Assembly (NCBI GenBank): GCA_012295275.1
Contig: CM022671.1
Coordinates: 16,893,956-16,957,955, forward strand
Reading direction: 5' to 3'
Length of the DNA: 64,000 bases
Origin: Chrysomallon squamiferum
Lineage: Eukaryota; Mollusca; Gastropoda; Neomphalida; Peltospiridae
Part shown: positions 1-13,803 of the stretch, one piece after another
How positions within the stretch are numbered: the stretch's first letter is position 1
Layout of the letters: every line of letters starts with the position of its first letter
The notes under the pieces: generated by a model
What the model was told of the DNA's origin: nothing
Seen by the model: only the letters and a program-made list of their open reading frames with translations
Databases searched by the model: none
Translations under genes and position numbers: made by a program

Positions 1-1406
1 CAGTGTTATATATAAATCATTATTCTTCCAGTAAACAATTATGGCAGCATGAAAAAATCTGTTTCAAAATGGCTACTCTCATTTTAGAATAATTCCTGAT
101 GATCATAAATCTTTTTTGTATATTTTTTTATTTTTTTATTTTTATTTTGACAATTTTTTTTTTTTTTTAAATACAAGTCTTAATATTATTTTCTGTTCAG
201 CTTTGTCAAGATTCTTTAATGTAGATTCTTTACGATGTAGACAGCTTGAAAATAAATCTTTTTTACACTGTTCTACATGTCTTTTGTGACTGGAAACAAA
301 TACATTTTATCTTGAGCTAATTATTAAAAAATAATGATACTTTAATGAAAGAATCACCAGGAAGCAGTTTTAATGTTTGTTTTGTCTGTATTCAATATCT
401 CTGGTCAAATGGACAAAGATACTGCTGAATGATAATTACATTTTCATGTAACTGATTAAAGGTATCCATGTTTTAAATTGTACTGGACAAACATGTCCAT
501 TACAGGCAGGCTAGAACCATTATTACCGTCTGATAGAAAATATTTGTATGTTCATATTTTATTTTATTTTTTTGATATAAATATTCTTAAAAAAACACAT
601 ATTTGTTAAAACTGCTAAATTAAAAATTAGTAACTATAATTTTTTTTTTTTCTTGATTAAGTCGAATTGATTTTAAATACTAATAAAACAGAATTTAAGT
701 GGAGATACCTGTTAAGGGATGGATTGCAGCCATGATGCATGAAAGCTGCAATAATTAGTCCTTCATTACTAACCATACAAACCAATAATACTGCATGTCC
801 TGTTAGTATAATACACACTATGCTTACTTTCCTATCACCAGCAAAATGAATTTGTTATGATTTCTTCATACAGAACTTAAAGTTACTTTAGTTTTTACAT
901 TTATGATCATACAAACATGTTACAAACTAAATTTACACATGTATAAAAGATAAACACAATAATTTATAATACAAAGATATTTTAATCTAGACAGCCACAT
1001 GTATATTTTTTCTATGAAACTAGTATTATTAATATTACACAATTAAACAGGGTTTTTTATTATTTTATTTGTTTACTGCTAGCTATGTATATAAAATAGA
1101 TTTCAGCTGTTTGTTCACATCATCAAATGTATTGTATTTAAATGTGCCCATCTAATTAATTTATAATTTTGGTGTCATATTTTTTTTTTTTTTTTTTCTT
1201 TTTTTTTAAAAATACAGTTTGTTTTCTTTGTTGTTTTTTTCAACATTTATATTGCTAAATGCAAATATTTACAAAAATCAAAAGATTATTTTAATGTATT
1301 TTCTGGTTGTTAAATGTAATAACTGCAGGGAAACCTATTTATTAATTTTTGGGGCTATTTTGAACTACATGTTTTTATTTAACATAATTACTATTATTTA
1401 TTTTAT

Positions 1407-1444
<38 letters not shown>

Positions 1445-1943
1445 AATTATATTTATAATTTTACTTTTGTGATTATTAGATTATTATACTTTGAAATGAA
1501 ATATATAGAAATAAGATTCATTTTATTTTTTTGATTGGATATTTATATATTTTAGTTATGTTTTAAAAATAAATATTTAAAAAAAAGGATCTCTTCGTTT
1601 GATTATATATTTAAGTATTTTAATTAATTTAAATACACAGTTTCAGTTTGACAAATACAAATTTAATCTTTATTAAAAATTATGATTTAAAAAATATTTA
1701 CTGAAGCTACAGGGTTCTGATTAATAGCTTGGATTTAAAATATTTGATTTACTCAAACAACAACAATGTAAGTAATATTAAGTACATTTGATCAAAACAA
1801 GTCCCAATTACTTTTTTTGTTGTGATGTGTATAATTGTGCACTGAAATAGCCAAACAGTTATTTCAGTTATTGTCTCTAGCAGAGATGGAATAAACTTTT
1901 TTCAAAGGGAAAAACATTTTTGTGTTGTTTATATTAACATTAC

Positions 1944-1945
<2 letters not shown>

Positions 1946-1987
<42 letters not shown>
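1946..1987. repeat. (GT)n microsatellite
   Basis: An uninterrupted GT dinucleotide tract of about 40 bp in intergenic DNA. It opens a spurious Cys-Val reading frame that should not be annotated as protein. Confidence 0.95.
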
Positions 1988-1988
<1 letters not shown>

Positions 1989-2147
1989 GGCTTTCTCAAG
2001 CTGAAATTAGGCTCAGCATGTCCTTTAAGCTATTTCATTGATCCAGTAACCCAACAATGGGTTCGTCAAAATCTGTTTGTGTGTTTCTATGAGAAGGTGC
2101 CTATGTATGATTTCTTACTGCTAATTAATAAAAAGAATAACCTCTGG

Positions 2148-2430
2148 TGTGTTAACATTAATTTTCTAAAGAAATTTCTCTTTCTTATGGTTATTAGTAA
2201 ACAAAGTGTAATATAACTTTCTATAATTTATTGCTTAAACAAAATACCAAACTAAAAAAAAAATTAAAAAAATTAAAAATCAAAATCTATTTCTTATGGT
2301 TTTTTAGTACCAAAGAATAATACAACTTTTTATAATTTTCACCGTGTACTGGTTTTCTAAAGAAATGCCTATTTCTTATGGTTTTTATTGATCAAAATGT
2401 AATATATTAACATTTTATAATTTTTAGTAT
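2148..2430. repeat. Decayed tandem repeat, about 3 copies of ~100 bp
   Basis: The words TTTCTTATGG, followed 15-25 bases later by AATA(T/C)AAC and then TATAATTT, recur at about 2184, 2291 and 2372 in the same order with drifting spacing. This looks like an old local duplication rather than a transposon, as no terminal repeats are visible. Confidence 0.5.
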
Positions 2431-3647
2431 ATTTCTATTAAAAAAACTTCAAACTTGCCCTTTGTAAGCACAATCTCTGATTAGTCTGTTCTTCCAGAAA
2501 TCAGAATAAGTCATATGTCAGAAACGTAAAATAGAAGGCCTCTTTGATGTTTATCTATACAGTAATTATAAATGTTAAAAACTGTCAAAGTCAGCAGAAT
2601 TTTGTTTTAACAGTAAAAAAATTTAATTTTCACTTCAAATATTATTACTAATCCATATTTATTAAAAAATAAAAGTAATCAAGTATGCTTCAAATAAAGC
2701 CATAAAATGATGCAACAAAAAAACAAACAATTATTATTTGTTAATTTGTTTTATTTTTTACAAAAAGTTTTATGAAATTATCTCTATATACAAATGTATA
2801 ACAAATGGTTTCAATATTTATGAAATGAGTTAATGAATATATGAATTTTAAAAAAGAAAAGAAATAAGGAATGACTATAAGATTCAACTGTTTTTAATTA
2901 TTTCTTGACTTTTAATTTCATTTTGTATTACTGATTGATGAATGTTTTTTTATTAACCATTCCACATTTCTTGAACAATGTGACAGAGACATAAAATGAT
3001 ACAATGACAATGATTTGCAACAGAGTCTTGAACACTGATCTGAAAGGACATATTAACCTTTTGAATACAGCTAGTAATAAACTCTTTATACAGATGTTTC
3101 CTCCAGCTGCTTTCATTTCAGTGTAACACCAGTTCTACATTTGCATGTTGTTAAGCATACATCCTATACAGTCCACTGTTAATTCAGATTCCGAAGTCAC
3201 TTACATTATATACATTATGTTATATAATTTCTTCAGTGATATATCTTCAACAATGAATCAAAAATTAAAAAATTAAAATAAAAATCAAAAATATAAAAAA
3301 AAGTATGTCGAAGAAAATGAAGAATATTGAGGACAAAGTTATTTTCCACAACTTGTATTATTTTCAATTTATGTGGAGGATTAAATGTCTGAACCAGCAT
3401 CCATGATACCGTGACAGCCATGGATATCTTAGGGTCTGTTATGATATCTGTTATGATACTACAATCATGTTGTTACCCCAGTCATATTCCACCATGTTCT
3501 GCTTATGTGTTTTCTTCAACAGTAAATGTTGGCAGTAATATCACAATGTTTTTAATTAAGAATCATTCATTGTCAACCCTTCATAATAATTTCCACGGTG
3601 ATACGTTTGTCAGTGAGAAGAAATGTCTGTTGTCGAAGTTGCCAGTG

Positions 3648-6600
3648 TCAGACTCCAAGCATCTTTCTGACATCTTGTTCTTCCTCCTGCAGACTGTCAC
3701 TAGCATACATCTGTAACAACTCGATCTTCTTCCTGTGTACCAGGGCAGCTTCAATCTGAAGAAAGAGACAAAGAAATAGCATCAAAGTCTGACATTTTAG
3801 GTAATGAAAACTGCATTAGCAATATATTTTACACAAATGAATGTAAATCTAACACATTACAAAAATTCCTTGCTTTCATTTTTTTTTTATTTACCTATAT
3901 AATTTTTTTTTATTTAGATATGTGTGCATGTATATATTATATAAAGTAAATAAATAAATAAAAGAAAACATTATTTACTTAAGATAAAACAAACATTAGA
4001 ACTGTTTAATTATTTATTTAGAACAAAGAGAGAGTGTGTGTGTGTGTGATGTTACCTCTTTCTGAGATGGGACAGGAACATGAGCAATAAAATGTTGTTC
4101 TGTTTCTTTTTCTGCAGTTGTCTCCTCTGTAATTTCATCAATCTGAAAAACCAAAACACAAACAAAGGATAAAATCTAAAATTTATAATAAATTTAAAAT
4201 TCCATACAGCTTTATTTGATGTTAAATTCATTGAATTTGTATCATAAACTGTTAGTAATGAAAAATAAAAATAAATGGTCTTATATAATTTAATGTTAAA
4301 TTGATTAAATTTGTATATTAAACTGGTAGTAATGAAAAATAAAATAAAGCAGTCCAATTAATTTAATATATTATTGAAATTTATAAACTGTCCTGACTTT
4401 TAACAAATTAATAATTAAAAAAGAATGATTATCTATGTTTTCTATCTCAGCAGTTGTATTTGAAAGTGTTATCCATAAACTGAACAATTTTTCAAATTTT
4501 AAGATAAAAAGATGCAGACTATAATCTCTTTCTCACACAGAAAAACTTACATCTTCAGTTTGGTAAATCAGGTCATCTGTTTCCATCTCTTCCTCTTCAG
4601 TTATCTCCCCTTGCTTAATCTTTCTCTGGTGTTCTTTCCACTGTGCCACTAACTGAACTATTGCTAAAATAACAAATAAAATAAACATTATTATTTTTTC
4701 AAGAGAGAAGAAGGAGTTCCTAGCATGGCTGAAGTGTTACTGTAACAAAAAAAATAAAATAAAATAAAATAAAAGTGTATTACTGTTGTAAGAAAAAAAG
4801 AAAAGAATGACTAATGGTGAATTGAACAAAAAGCTTAAATAAAATAAAGATTTATTACTGCTACAAGAAAGAAAGACTGACTAATCATTTCTGACTGAAC
4901 TACTGCTGCAAGCTTAAATAAAATAGAAGATTTATTACTGTTTCAAGACAGAAAGAATGACTAAGATGGATGAACTATTACAGCAAAAGAACAAATGAAT
5001 AAATAAAAGAGTGATTAATATGGCTGAACTACTGTTGCAGAAGAAAAAAATGAATAAATCAAATTTATCAGAGAGAAAAATAATTAATATGACTGAACTG
5101 TTGCAAGAGATGGATGAATAAATTCTAAACAAAACTTCAACACTTTTGTATAAATGGGTTTTAGATTTTAATCACAATGGTCATTTGCATTATTATGAAA
5201 TACAAGAGGAAAAACACTCCATAAACCAAAAATGTTCTATCAAAAGTATCACAGTCTTTGATTAAACAGGACTTGTAGAATGTGAAATAAATAAATAATG
5301 TGTAAACCAATGCTGCAAGAGAGGTAACTCTTCCTTCAAACATTTAATTAATGATTAAAACTACATTTTTGTTTTTCTTCATTTTCAAAAACAGGTAATA
5401 TAATCAATATTTTTTTCTTATAAAAAGTATTTAAATTATTTTGACCTTGTTTTTCTGCTTCGTGTTCGAGAGGAACTATGATGCCATCGTCCTCATCTCG
5501 GTAACCATAGTAATCAGCGTCAATGTCTTTCATCAACTCTGCCCTAGTCCTTCTCACTTGAGGAGGGGCTGAAAAATGAAGAGTGAATGTTTAGTATCTT
5601 AGTAGTTTTGTATGAATGGATATTGGTATGAAATACAATAAACATGTGATATGTTGTGAGCAAGCATCTGAATACAGGTGAGTGTGAATTCATGTGTTTG
5701 TGAAAAACAAGAGACAATAACACTTACGCTCCTGTTCAAATAATTCTCGAACACCAGGCAGATCCTTAGCTGCTCCAAAGTATCTAGAATTAACCAAAAT
5801 GAATATTAATTAACAACAAAAAAATAAAAATAAAAATAAGAAAAATAAAAACAAAAAATAAATAAATGTATCTACTTTAATCAAATGATTTACTGATATA
5901 TATTAAAGAAAAAGAACATTTATTAATTAAAACAATGGAACCTATTATGACAAATCCATAAAAAAAATGTCTTTTATTACAAAATAACTGGAGAGACACA
6001 CCACATTTGAGTAAAATGAAATTAGAAATAAAACTGCTGTGTTTTTTTCAGAACCTACTTGTATCCTCTGTTTCCTGGAACTTCTTTTCCTTCATGATCC
6101 AGCATTTTGGGTCCCACTTTCTGAAAATTATAAACATATGAAAATTATTATTATTATTATTATTTTTTTTTTTTGACATTACAAAGCCAGTTTTGTATAT
6201 TGTGTAATTCTGCATTAGCAATCAAAAAGAATGTTGCTATTAATCATCAGATCTTTACATCTAGAGAACACCTGTCTATCCAGTATATTTTTTAAGATTA
6301 AACTTAACTGCTTTATTGTTAAAATTGTTATCTACCTCAGCTGTTTCTTATTTCAAACAACTATTTAAAGAAAGTAAAACGTTTTTTCTAATTCCATCAT
6401 GTTATTTTGATAGTAAAGTTTTTATTATATAGAACTAGAAAGAGCTTTTAAACAAAGCAAAATGTTTGTTCACACAAATTTTTTTTAACAGTAAAGTTTT
6501 TATTATGTAGCATTAGGAAGAGCTATTTAAAAAAACGTAAAGTATTTGTTCATACATATTGTTTTAACAGTAAAGTTTTTATTATATAGAATTAGAAAGA

Positions 6601-9112
6601 GCTATTTAAAAAAATGTAAAGTATTTGTTCATACATAGTTTTAATAGCAAAGTTTTTATTAATTAAAAGTATAAATACTTTGTAATCTGTGCCTCCAAGT
6701 TCAATAATTCTGTCCTCCCAGTGACCTTTTTCTCTGAGCAGTTTGTTAATCTCATCATTGAGATCTCGGAGTCGAAATTCTCCAAGACCAGCTAACAACA
6801 ACAACAACAACAATAGATTATAGGTATTTGTATGAATATTAATGTCCTCTGAAAAACTTTAGTAACAGGGAAACAACAACTCATGTAATCTGTGAAATCA
6901 TTTTAATAATTTCATTACAAAAAATGTTAAATATTTTATTTATTTTTTATGGACTGTGCAAAGTCAGTAAATTATCCATGACTGATAATCAGGAATTTTT
7001 AGTTTCTACACCACTAATTTACTGTGAATAGATATTTGAACCTCTTAATATCAATCTTTAAAATTTGTTTAGCACTAATTATGAAAGTAAGACAATATAA
7101 TAATTATAGATATATAAAAAGTAATAATAATAATAAATAAAATAAATAAAAAGATTTAATAATATTATAATCTCTTTCAGTGCTGTTACAGTGTTATTTA
7201 AACCAGACAAGAATGATTTTTCTGTATTTATAATCATTCTCTAATTAATTAATCTAAATCTAGTGAATGTGGAGAAAAACATAACATTATAAAAATTACC
7301 ATTCTGAATCTGAGCTACTTTGCGAGATATTTCACCAATGATTTGACGTCTCCACTTTTCACATTGATGAAGGTCATTGCACTCTGTTGCAAGATAAGGA
7401 CGTCTTTCCTTGAAAAATAAAATATTCATTTAATACATATATAAATATAGTAGTTAAACATTTATAAATTATAATGGTAACACCTTCAACTAATTATAAA
7501 AGTTCAGTATATTAATGTTGTAACTGCAGAAATTTTCCATTGTAATAAATATAAACAAATATCTGTCTGTCTATCTGTCTATAAAATAGATTGTATTTAA
7601 TTTCAACAAATGTCTACTTTAAGACTTAAGGTAAAACAAAAATTATTCTGCTTCTATATAACTTAGTTTTAAGTTGTGTATATAATTATATATATATAAT
7701 AAAATGGACAAGTTGACATACTTGATAAAAAATATATATATATTACTTTTAAACATTTAATTTTGTTTTCTGAAAATATGCATTTTAGTAAATTTACCCT
7801 TTCTTTGACATTGTCTAGATGAGCTGCTCTCCACCTGGCCAATGTGGTCCTGAAAATAAATGTAATAATTTAAAATCAACTCACATGTAGATATATGTGT
7901 GTGTGTAAACAGAAAATGATATGTTCAAAAAGAAAAATAATTTAAAAATTAAATTAATGAATAGATTTATTTGTTAATCAACAGAAGCAAATACAAAAAT
8001 TAATATAATAACCTAAAGTTTTAAGTCATGAAGTTATTAGATACATCAAAAGTAGATTGCAACTTAAAATAATAATAAACAGTATATTTAATGTATTATA
8101 ATGTACTGAACATTGATGTTTGTATTAGCAAATGGAGGTAAAAGTACTTACATAGCCTTTTCACTGTTACGTGCCTAAAATAAAAAATAAAAATAAATAA
8201 ATTATAACTGTTATACACTGATTCTCATTTAAAGGAATGATAAAAACTTGATAAATTATTCAAGCAGAAAGGCAGTCCAAAGATACTTCAGGCATTGCAT
8301 GTTCTCAAAAATAAATATTTACTGTATATATGTTCAACTTTGTAACTATATCCATAACTTGCATAATTAAAATAAACTACTTCTTGTTTCTTTGTTTTTA
8401 TATGGCATTAAGACAATATAGTATGTAGAAGGGTTACACTTCCTTTGATACTGATATTACTATAGTATTATTATTATTACTTATTTTATTTACTTATTTT
8501 ATTATTACTATCTAAAATTTATAAAATACACAAATGCTGATAAAAATGCTTTGTTGTATGTAATTGTGAATAAATTGGAATGTACAAATTCAAACTGTCA
8601 TGATAAAATTGACATTGAACTTTCTAAGAAAACTAAACGGTATCAAATTTTTATTTTTTATCAGAACCAAATACAATTCGGAAATTAGGTAATGTATCAT
8701 TTAAAAAGATAAACTATGACTTAGGTATCTGTGAAGTTACATAATCAACCGATATTTCACTTTCTTTATGGTATTAAAAAATGTAATGTTCAGAAAGTTC
8801 TAAAACAATCTAAAAATGAAGACAAGTAAGTTTCCACTTCCTTTAACCATCATTATTATGTTTAATTTTAATAATCATTATTATATCTGAGTTTAATTAA
8901 TGTACTGAAAAGTAAAAGTATAATCATAATAATGTTTATAATAATTATAATAAATGACAAATGTCAATTCAAATGTTGTATTTTATTTATCGACATCGTT
9001 TAAGTATAAAAGTAGCAATATATAATGATCATATTATTCTTAGTAACAGATCATACTTGGCGAATTGATCAAATCGTTTAATTCACATAAATATTATATC
9101 AAATATTACCAT
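3648..9112 (-). CDS. ISY1: Pre-mRNA-splicing factor ISY1 homologue
   Basis: ISY1 is a component of activated and catalytic spliceosomes (Prp19/NTC-associated) and acts in the nucleus during pre-mRNA splicing. I assemble eleven coding exons (minus strand, in order): 9112-9110, 8174-8152, 7849-7798, 7408-7300, 6791-6679, 6120-6059, 5783-5728, 5568-5446, 4663-4551, 4142-4056 and 3755-3648. The lengths sum to 849 nt, 282 residues, close to the roughly 285 of the human protein. All junctions have GT donors and AG acceptors and keep phase. Family signatures are clear: ARNSEKAM at the N-terminus, EKWRRQIIGEIS, LREKGHWEDRI, GNRGYKYFGAAKDLPGVREL, the acidic DEDDGIIVPLE segment, then HVPVPSQKEIEAALVHRKK near the C-terminus. 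The first coding exon is only the ATG, followed at once by a GTAATA donor. It is divergent from IMP4. Identity is near certain; the exon ends are my reading of splice sites. Confidence 0.96.
4735..5125. repeat. Degenerate ~75 bp tandem repeat in ISY1 intron 8
   Basis: About five or six diverged copies of a unit containing AATAAA..., TTATTACTG, CAAGA(A/C)AGAAAGA(A/C)TGACTAAT and CTGAACTACTG lie between ISY1 coding exons 8 and 9. The copies differ by small indels. No coding potential is visible. Confidence 0.6.
6395..6665. repeat. ~80 bp tandem minisatellite in ISY1 intron 5
   Basis: AGTAAAGTTTTTATTAT(A/G)TAG, followed by a(g)aGAGCT(A/T)TTTAAA and GTATTTGTTCA, recurs about four times with roughly 80 bp spacing. 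The last copy ends right beside the donor end of ISY1 exon 5 (exon boundary at 6679). The copies are clearly related but diverged. Confidence 0.75.
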
Positions 9113-9612
9113 ATTGTATCTGTAATTATTTCCACACAAAATACAGCATACGACTTGATCACAGCTCTTGATGCAGCTACCGATCACATTGCGATCGTAG
9201 AACGTTTAATGGTTGAAGCGTAACAGCAACAGCAAACAGTTTATATTTTTCTTTTGCTTGTCTTTTAATTATTTGTTGTCATTTGTAAATCAACTCATTC
9301 TGATTGTGCAGGTAATATCTAAACTAGAAATAGTTAGTAACATTTGAATTTATGCAGCTTTGGATTTCGTTTCTTAAAATGTCTGGATGAAATAAATGAC
9401 TGCATAAAATGCTGGATCTCAAACTGTAAGGATGGAATTGACAAAGATACTAAATATATCCGGTTTGGAATTTCCGTTTCTGTTTATGATACCACGTGAA
9501 ATTTGTTTTCATTCACATAAATGTTTATTTTGTTAAATATAATTGATAGTTTAAAACTTACTTTTATTATTTATAAATTTCAGAAGAGTAAACCGACTGA
9601 GCATTAATTGTC
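9113..9612. promoter_or_regulatory. Divergent promoter region between ISY1 and IMP4
   Basis: The two start codons (9112 minus, 9613 plus) are only about 500 bp apart and face away from each other, so the 5' UTRs and promoters of both genes must lie here. No TATA box of convincing quality is visible, as expected for housekeeping genes. The more complex, less AT-rich part at about 9140-9240 (with repeated GATCACA and GCGATCG words) is the likeliest core. Transcription start sites cannot be set from the sequence. Confidence 0.6.
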
Positions 9613-12600
9613 ATGGTGAGTTTTAATTATGAATATATAATTTTTAACATCATGTTTCAGACGTTTCACTGTTTGAAACTCTTGTAATTTTGTATTGACT
9701 GTTGGTATTACACTGTTGTGTTTAACACTGACAGTGTGTTTCAGTCTTTAGTTAATATTAAAAATAGTTATCAGTATTCATGAGATTCGTACTTTTAAGT
9801 TTTAACGTATTCAAATTAGTTTTTTCTTATAGTTAATTATTTAATAGGCATATAATGATATAAACTATCAAAAATTTGAAATTTCAGTCACTGATAGATT
9901 CTTCCTTAGTTTGGACAATTCATAATTTGATTGATAAATATTTAAATTGTCGAATCATGGCGAATGGTTAAACTGACTTCATGAAAAAGTTTACAGAATA
10001 TTGATAAATACTATAATAATAGTATTTTTTTTTTTTTACATTTAAAAAAAACAGTCATCAATCAACATGATGTCACTAAAATTAAATAAAAAAATAATGT
10101 TATTAAAAACATAAACAACATTTTATGATTTATGTTTTGAAGATCAGAATGACAAATCTAGAGAAGCATCTGTTCTTTATCTTTTCAATTAGTATCAAGG
10201 GGCAGTAGCATTTTTTTTTTATTTATTATTATTATGTATCATGTTTTTTTTTAACATTAACATTTTCAGTTGCGAAGGCAGGCTAGACTCAGAAGAGAGT
10301 ATATTTATCGCAAATCCATTGAAGATAGAGAAAGGACAATTCAAGAAAAGAAGGAAAAATTAAAGCGTTCAATAGATGGTTTGTTTTCTTTATTGTAACA
10401 TATTTCTGGTTTAATAATGAGTATTATTAAAATTAAATTATTCTGTTAACACAATGGACATATAATAGGAAAGATAATAGTTATGTTTTTAAATATTTGT
10501 TTTATTATTCTTTTAAAGATTAAAAAATGGTTTTAGAAAATAGAATAAAAAATAGTTATAAACTTAAAAATTAGTTCTAATATATAAAAAGAAATGTAAA
10601 TATTTTTCTTACCTATTTTCTTCAGATTTTGTAAACTGATGATATAAATGTTATTTCAATTTTCAGAAAATAAAGAGATTCCCAGTGATTTGAGAAAAGA
10701 TGCTATTGCTTTGGAGAAATCATTGCACTGGGAGGATGAAGGTGCAGATGGTGGGTTGATGTTTTTCTTTTTATAATCAATCAGAAATATTTTCAGGTTT
10801 TTTGTTTCTTAGTGTCATTTTTGGTCATTCCAAATAAAACTTCCACTATTTAATATATTTTGGCATGAATAGAGTTCAATTTCCAATCAATGAAAATCCT
10901 TTGGAGAAAAAAACTTACATTTATGCCATGTACAGTTGAATCTTCTCAGGCATTAGTTTATAATTCTTTTTTTTAAAATTGACTTTTTGTCCATTATATA
11001 CAGGTGGTATTATTTTTAAAATATTTTTGTCTTAATTAATGTCCATTACCTGATATGAATAAATATAAATCTGCTTCATCAACTTCTAAAAATCTAAATA
11101 TTCTTTTGCTGAAATATTCTTTTTAAAAATTTTGTTTACAGGTGTTACAACTCATATGGATGATGAGTACAAGTGGGCAGGTGTAGAAGATCCCAAAGTG
11201 ATGATCACAACATCTCGAGACCCAAGTTCTAAGCTGAAGCAGTTCGCCAAGGTAAAGTTCACAGTTTGTTAAATAAATCTCAGCTCACAACCTTATAGGT
11301 GTATCAGAAATTTATATTAGATCATTAGCAGTTTATTTGATTTAATACCACCTTAAGTTTGTCATTGTGATTATGGTGCCATTTCTTGCATCTTTCATTT
11401 CTCTATAGCTGACCTATCAAGTGCTGTCTCTGTGCTTTCTGTAGAAATATGTTTGTGTAAAACAGTTAATACATAAAAAAAATAACATGTTGATAATTAA
11501 TTATAACAGTACTCATCTTCACTGTACAAAATTTGTATTTAACAAGTTTATTAACTTGACGTATGTATTTATCCACTTATTTGTTCAATACTGTAGATTA
11601 AAATTCTTATGTGTTAAAATGTTCAGCATTGAAATAATAAAGGGCCACATTAATAAATTTGTTCCCCTATATCCATCCATCTGTCTGTCCATCCATCCAC
11701 CCATTATTATTATTACTATTTTCTATAGGAAATAAAACTGATTTTCCCAAACAGTCAGAGGATAAATCGAGGAAATTATGAAATCAAACAGCTGCTTGAT
11801 GCTTGTCGGGCAAATGATGTCACAGACCTGCTTCTTGTTCAAGAACACAGAGGTGTTCCTGGTAAGAATTTATCAGTTTAGATCAGAAAAATCTGCTACG
11901 TGACAAAATGAACATTTAACAATTTGTTTTACCCTAACTAAGACCTTTTAGGGTTTTTTCCTCCTCATCATTCCATATGTGATTAGTTATTATTCAGAAA
12001 CTTTTATAATGAGCTTCAGTGGGAAGGTACATACAAAATACCATTTTCTGCATATGTAAATTTCCTCTCCTTAGGCATCATTACAGAAATAACTATGATT
12101 TATAACTCCTTGTGTTACATGTTGTTATGTGTAATTAAATAAAAAATTTATTTATTCATGCTAACTTCTAAGAATCCAGCAGATGTGTCATTAATTAAAC
12201 TAATATTAGTTTTATTAATTACTAAGAAATGGAGATTTAAATAAAAAAAATATGAATTATGATTTATTCATTGATAACAAATATTGATATTATTTAATTG
12301 TTTTAATTTACAGAACAAAAGTTTTGGTTGAATGCTCTATAAATATTTATATTATACATTGTTTTTCAGATGGTTTGGTTGTTTGTCATTTACCATATGG
12401 ACCAACAGCATACTTCACTTTATCAAATGTTGTGATGCGTCACGATATTCCAGAAGTAAAAACAATGTCTGAAGCTTTTCCACATTTAATTTTTCACAAT
12501 TTCTCATCTAAACTGGGTAACAGGGTGAGTGAAGGCAATTCTGAACCTATTACTTTAAAACAAAAAAGTTTCAAATGGTGTTTGAATAGAAATTATTTTC

Positions 12601-13803
12601 TTAATCATTCCAGCTTGATAGTGTATCCCTTTAGTCTGTTAAAAATTTGTCTATTTTGGAGCTGTTTGAACTGATCTTCAGAAATACAAATTAATAACAC
12701 TTACATAACAAAATACAAAATTATATATTACTTTTAATATTTAAAGATTTGATCTGAAATATTTAGGCTTATGTGCAAAATTTTGTAGGTAAAGAACATA
12801 CTCAAGTTTTTGTTCCCAGTGCCAAAAGATGAAAGCAGAAGAGTTATGACATTTGCAAATGAAGATGACTACATTTCATTTAGGTAATTACAATTTTCTT
12901 TATCCTCATTTTGATTCTTGACAATTTTTATTCCTATAAATTTTAATAACAGATAAGCAAATATAAATAGAATTACTGATATTAACATACATGCACACTA
13001 CTGATAGTTTATTTTGAATTTGTCTGGTTCAGGTAAATGGATGAATGAAATTTGTTTAAACAGTAGTAATAATAGTAACTAATTATTTTTACCTGTTTAT
13101 TAGTTTCATCCACACTGCTGTAAACTGTGTAGGGAAAGGATCAAACGTCACAATTAACATCTTTAAAAAGTTTTATTTTCAACAGCTTTCTTTCCTTTCA
13201 GACATAATCATGATAAGGAATGTTTTTTTTTTTGGAATTAACAATCAAATTTTTTATTTCAGACATCATGTTTACAAATATGGTGAAGGAAGACAAATTG
13301 AACTTCAGGAAGTAGGTCCAAGGTTTGAAATGAAATGTAAGTTTATGAAAAAATTCAAAAGATTTCTTGCTTTTCTGAATAAATTTTTTATTTTATTGAT
13401 GAATTAAAATTTAAATTCACAGGTGACAGAGAAGATAAAACTTTCCCTTAAAATGTCTGGTATTTGGTCATAACCCCTATTGAAGAACGATAAGAACTTT
13501 AGCTAATTTTGAAATTGCTTTTTCTTTATTTGTGAAATATTTATCAGCTTATCTCTTGTGAGGTGTATTTGTATATGTTATTACTGCCATCGTTTTATAT
13601 GTATAATGAATAATTTATGTTTGCTTTTGCCAATTTTATTAGCATTCATAAATCAAAAGCTTACATATTTTAACGATTCTTTTTTTTTTGTATATCAAAT
13701 AATTCTTGGAACTATAGATATTGCTGACAGTGCAGATGTCGAATGGGTTCATAGACCATACATGAACACAGCAAAGAAACGCAAATTTCTTTCTGTTGAA
13801 TGA
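9613..13803 (+). CDS. IMP4: U3 snoRNP protein IMP4 (Brix domain)
   Basis: IMP4 is a nucleolar Brix-domain protein of the U3 snoRNP/SSU processome needed for 18S rRNA maturation. Nine coding exons: 9613-9615 (ATG only, GTGAGT donor), 10270-10378, 10667-10750, 11142-11251, 11729-11861, 12370-12524, 12789-12883, 13263-13336 and 13691-13803. They sum to 876 nt, 291 residues, the same length as human IMP4. Recognisable blocks are [16 protein letters not shown] at the N-terminus, [18 protein letters not shown] at the start of the Brix domain, [42 protein letters not shown], the [16 protein letters not shown] core and [20 protein letters not shown] at the end. The last intron has a normal donor at 13337 but seems to end in TG at 13689-13690, since only that boundary restores the conserved KLYQIILGT. 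Using the AG at 13716-13717 instead stays in frame but removes nine conserved residues. Divergent partner: ISY1. Confidence 0.96.

Larger units (their letters stand above)
1..3647. other. Downstream flank and 3' UTR side of ISY1, no gene recognised
   Basis: No coding exon can be supported here. The stretch is very AT-rich with poly-T runs, a GT microsatellite near 1946-1986 and a decayed tandem repeat near 2148-2430. The part nearest 3647 must contain the ISY1 3' UTR, because the stop codon lies at 3648-3650 on the minus strand. TTTATT strings (AATAAA on the minus strand), for example around 2747, are possible poly(A) signals. The short ORFs seen here are low-complexity or lack any recognisable motif. 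Confidence 0.6.
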
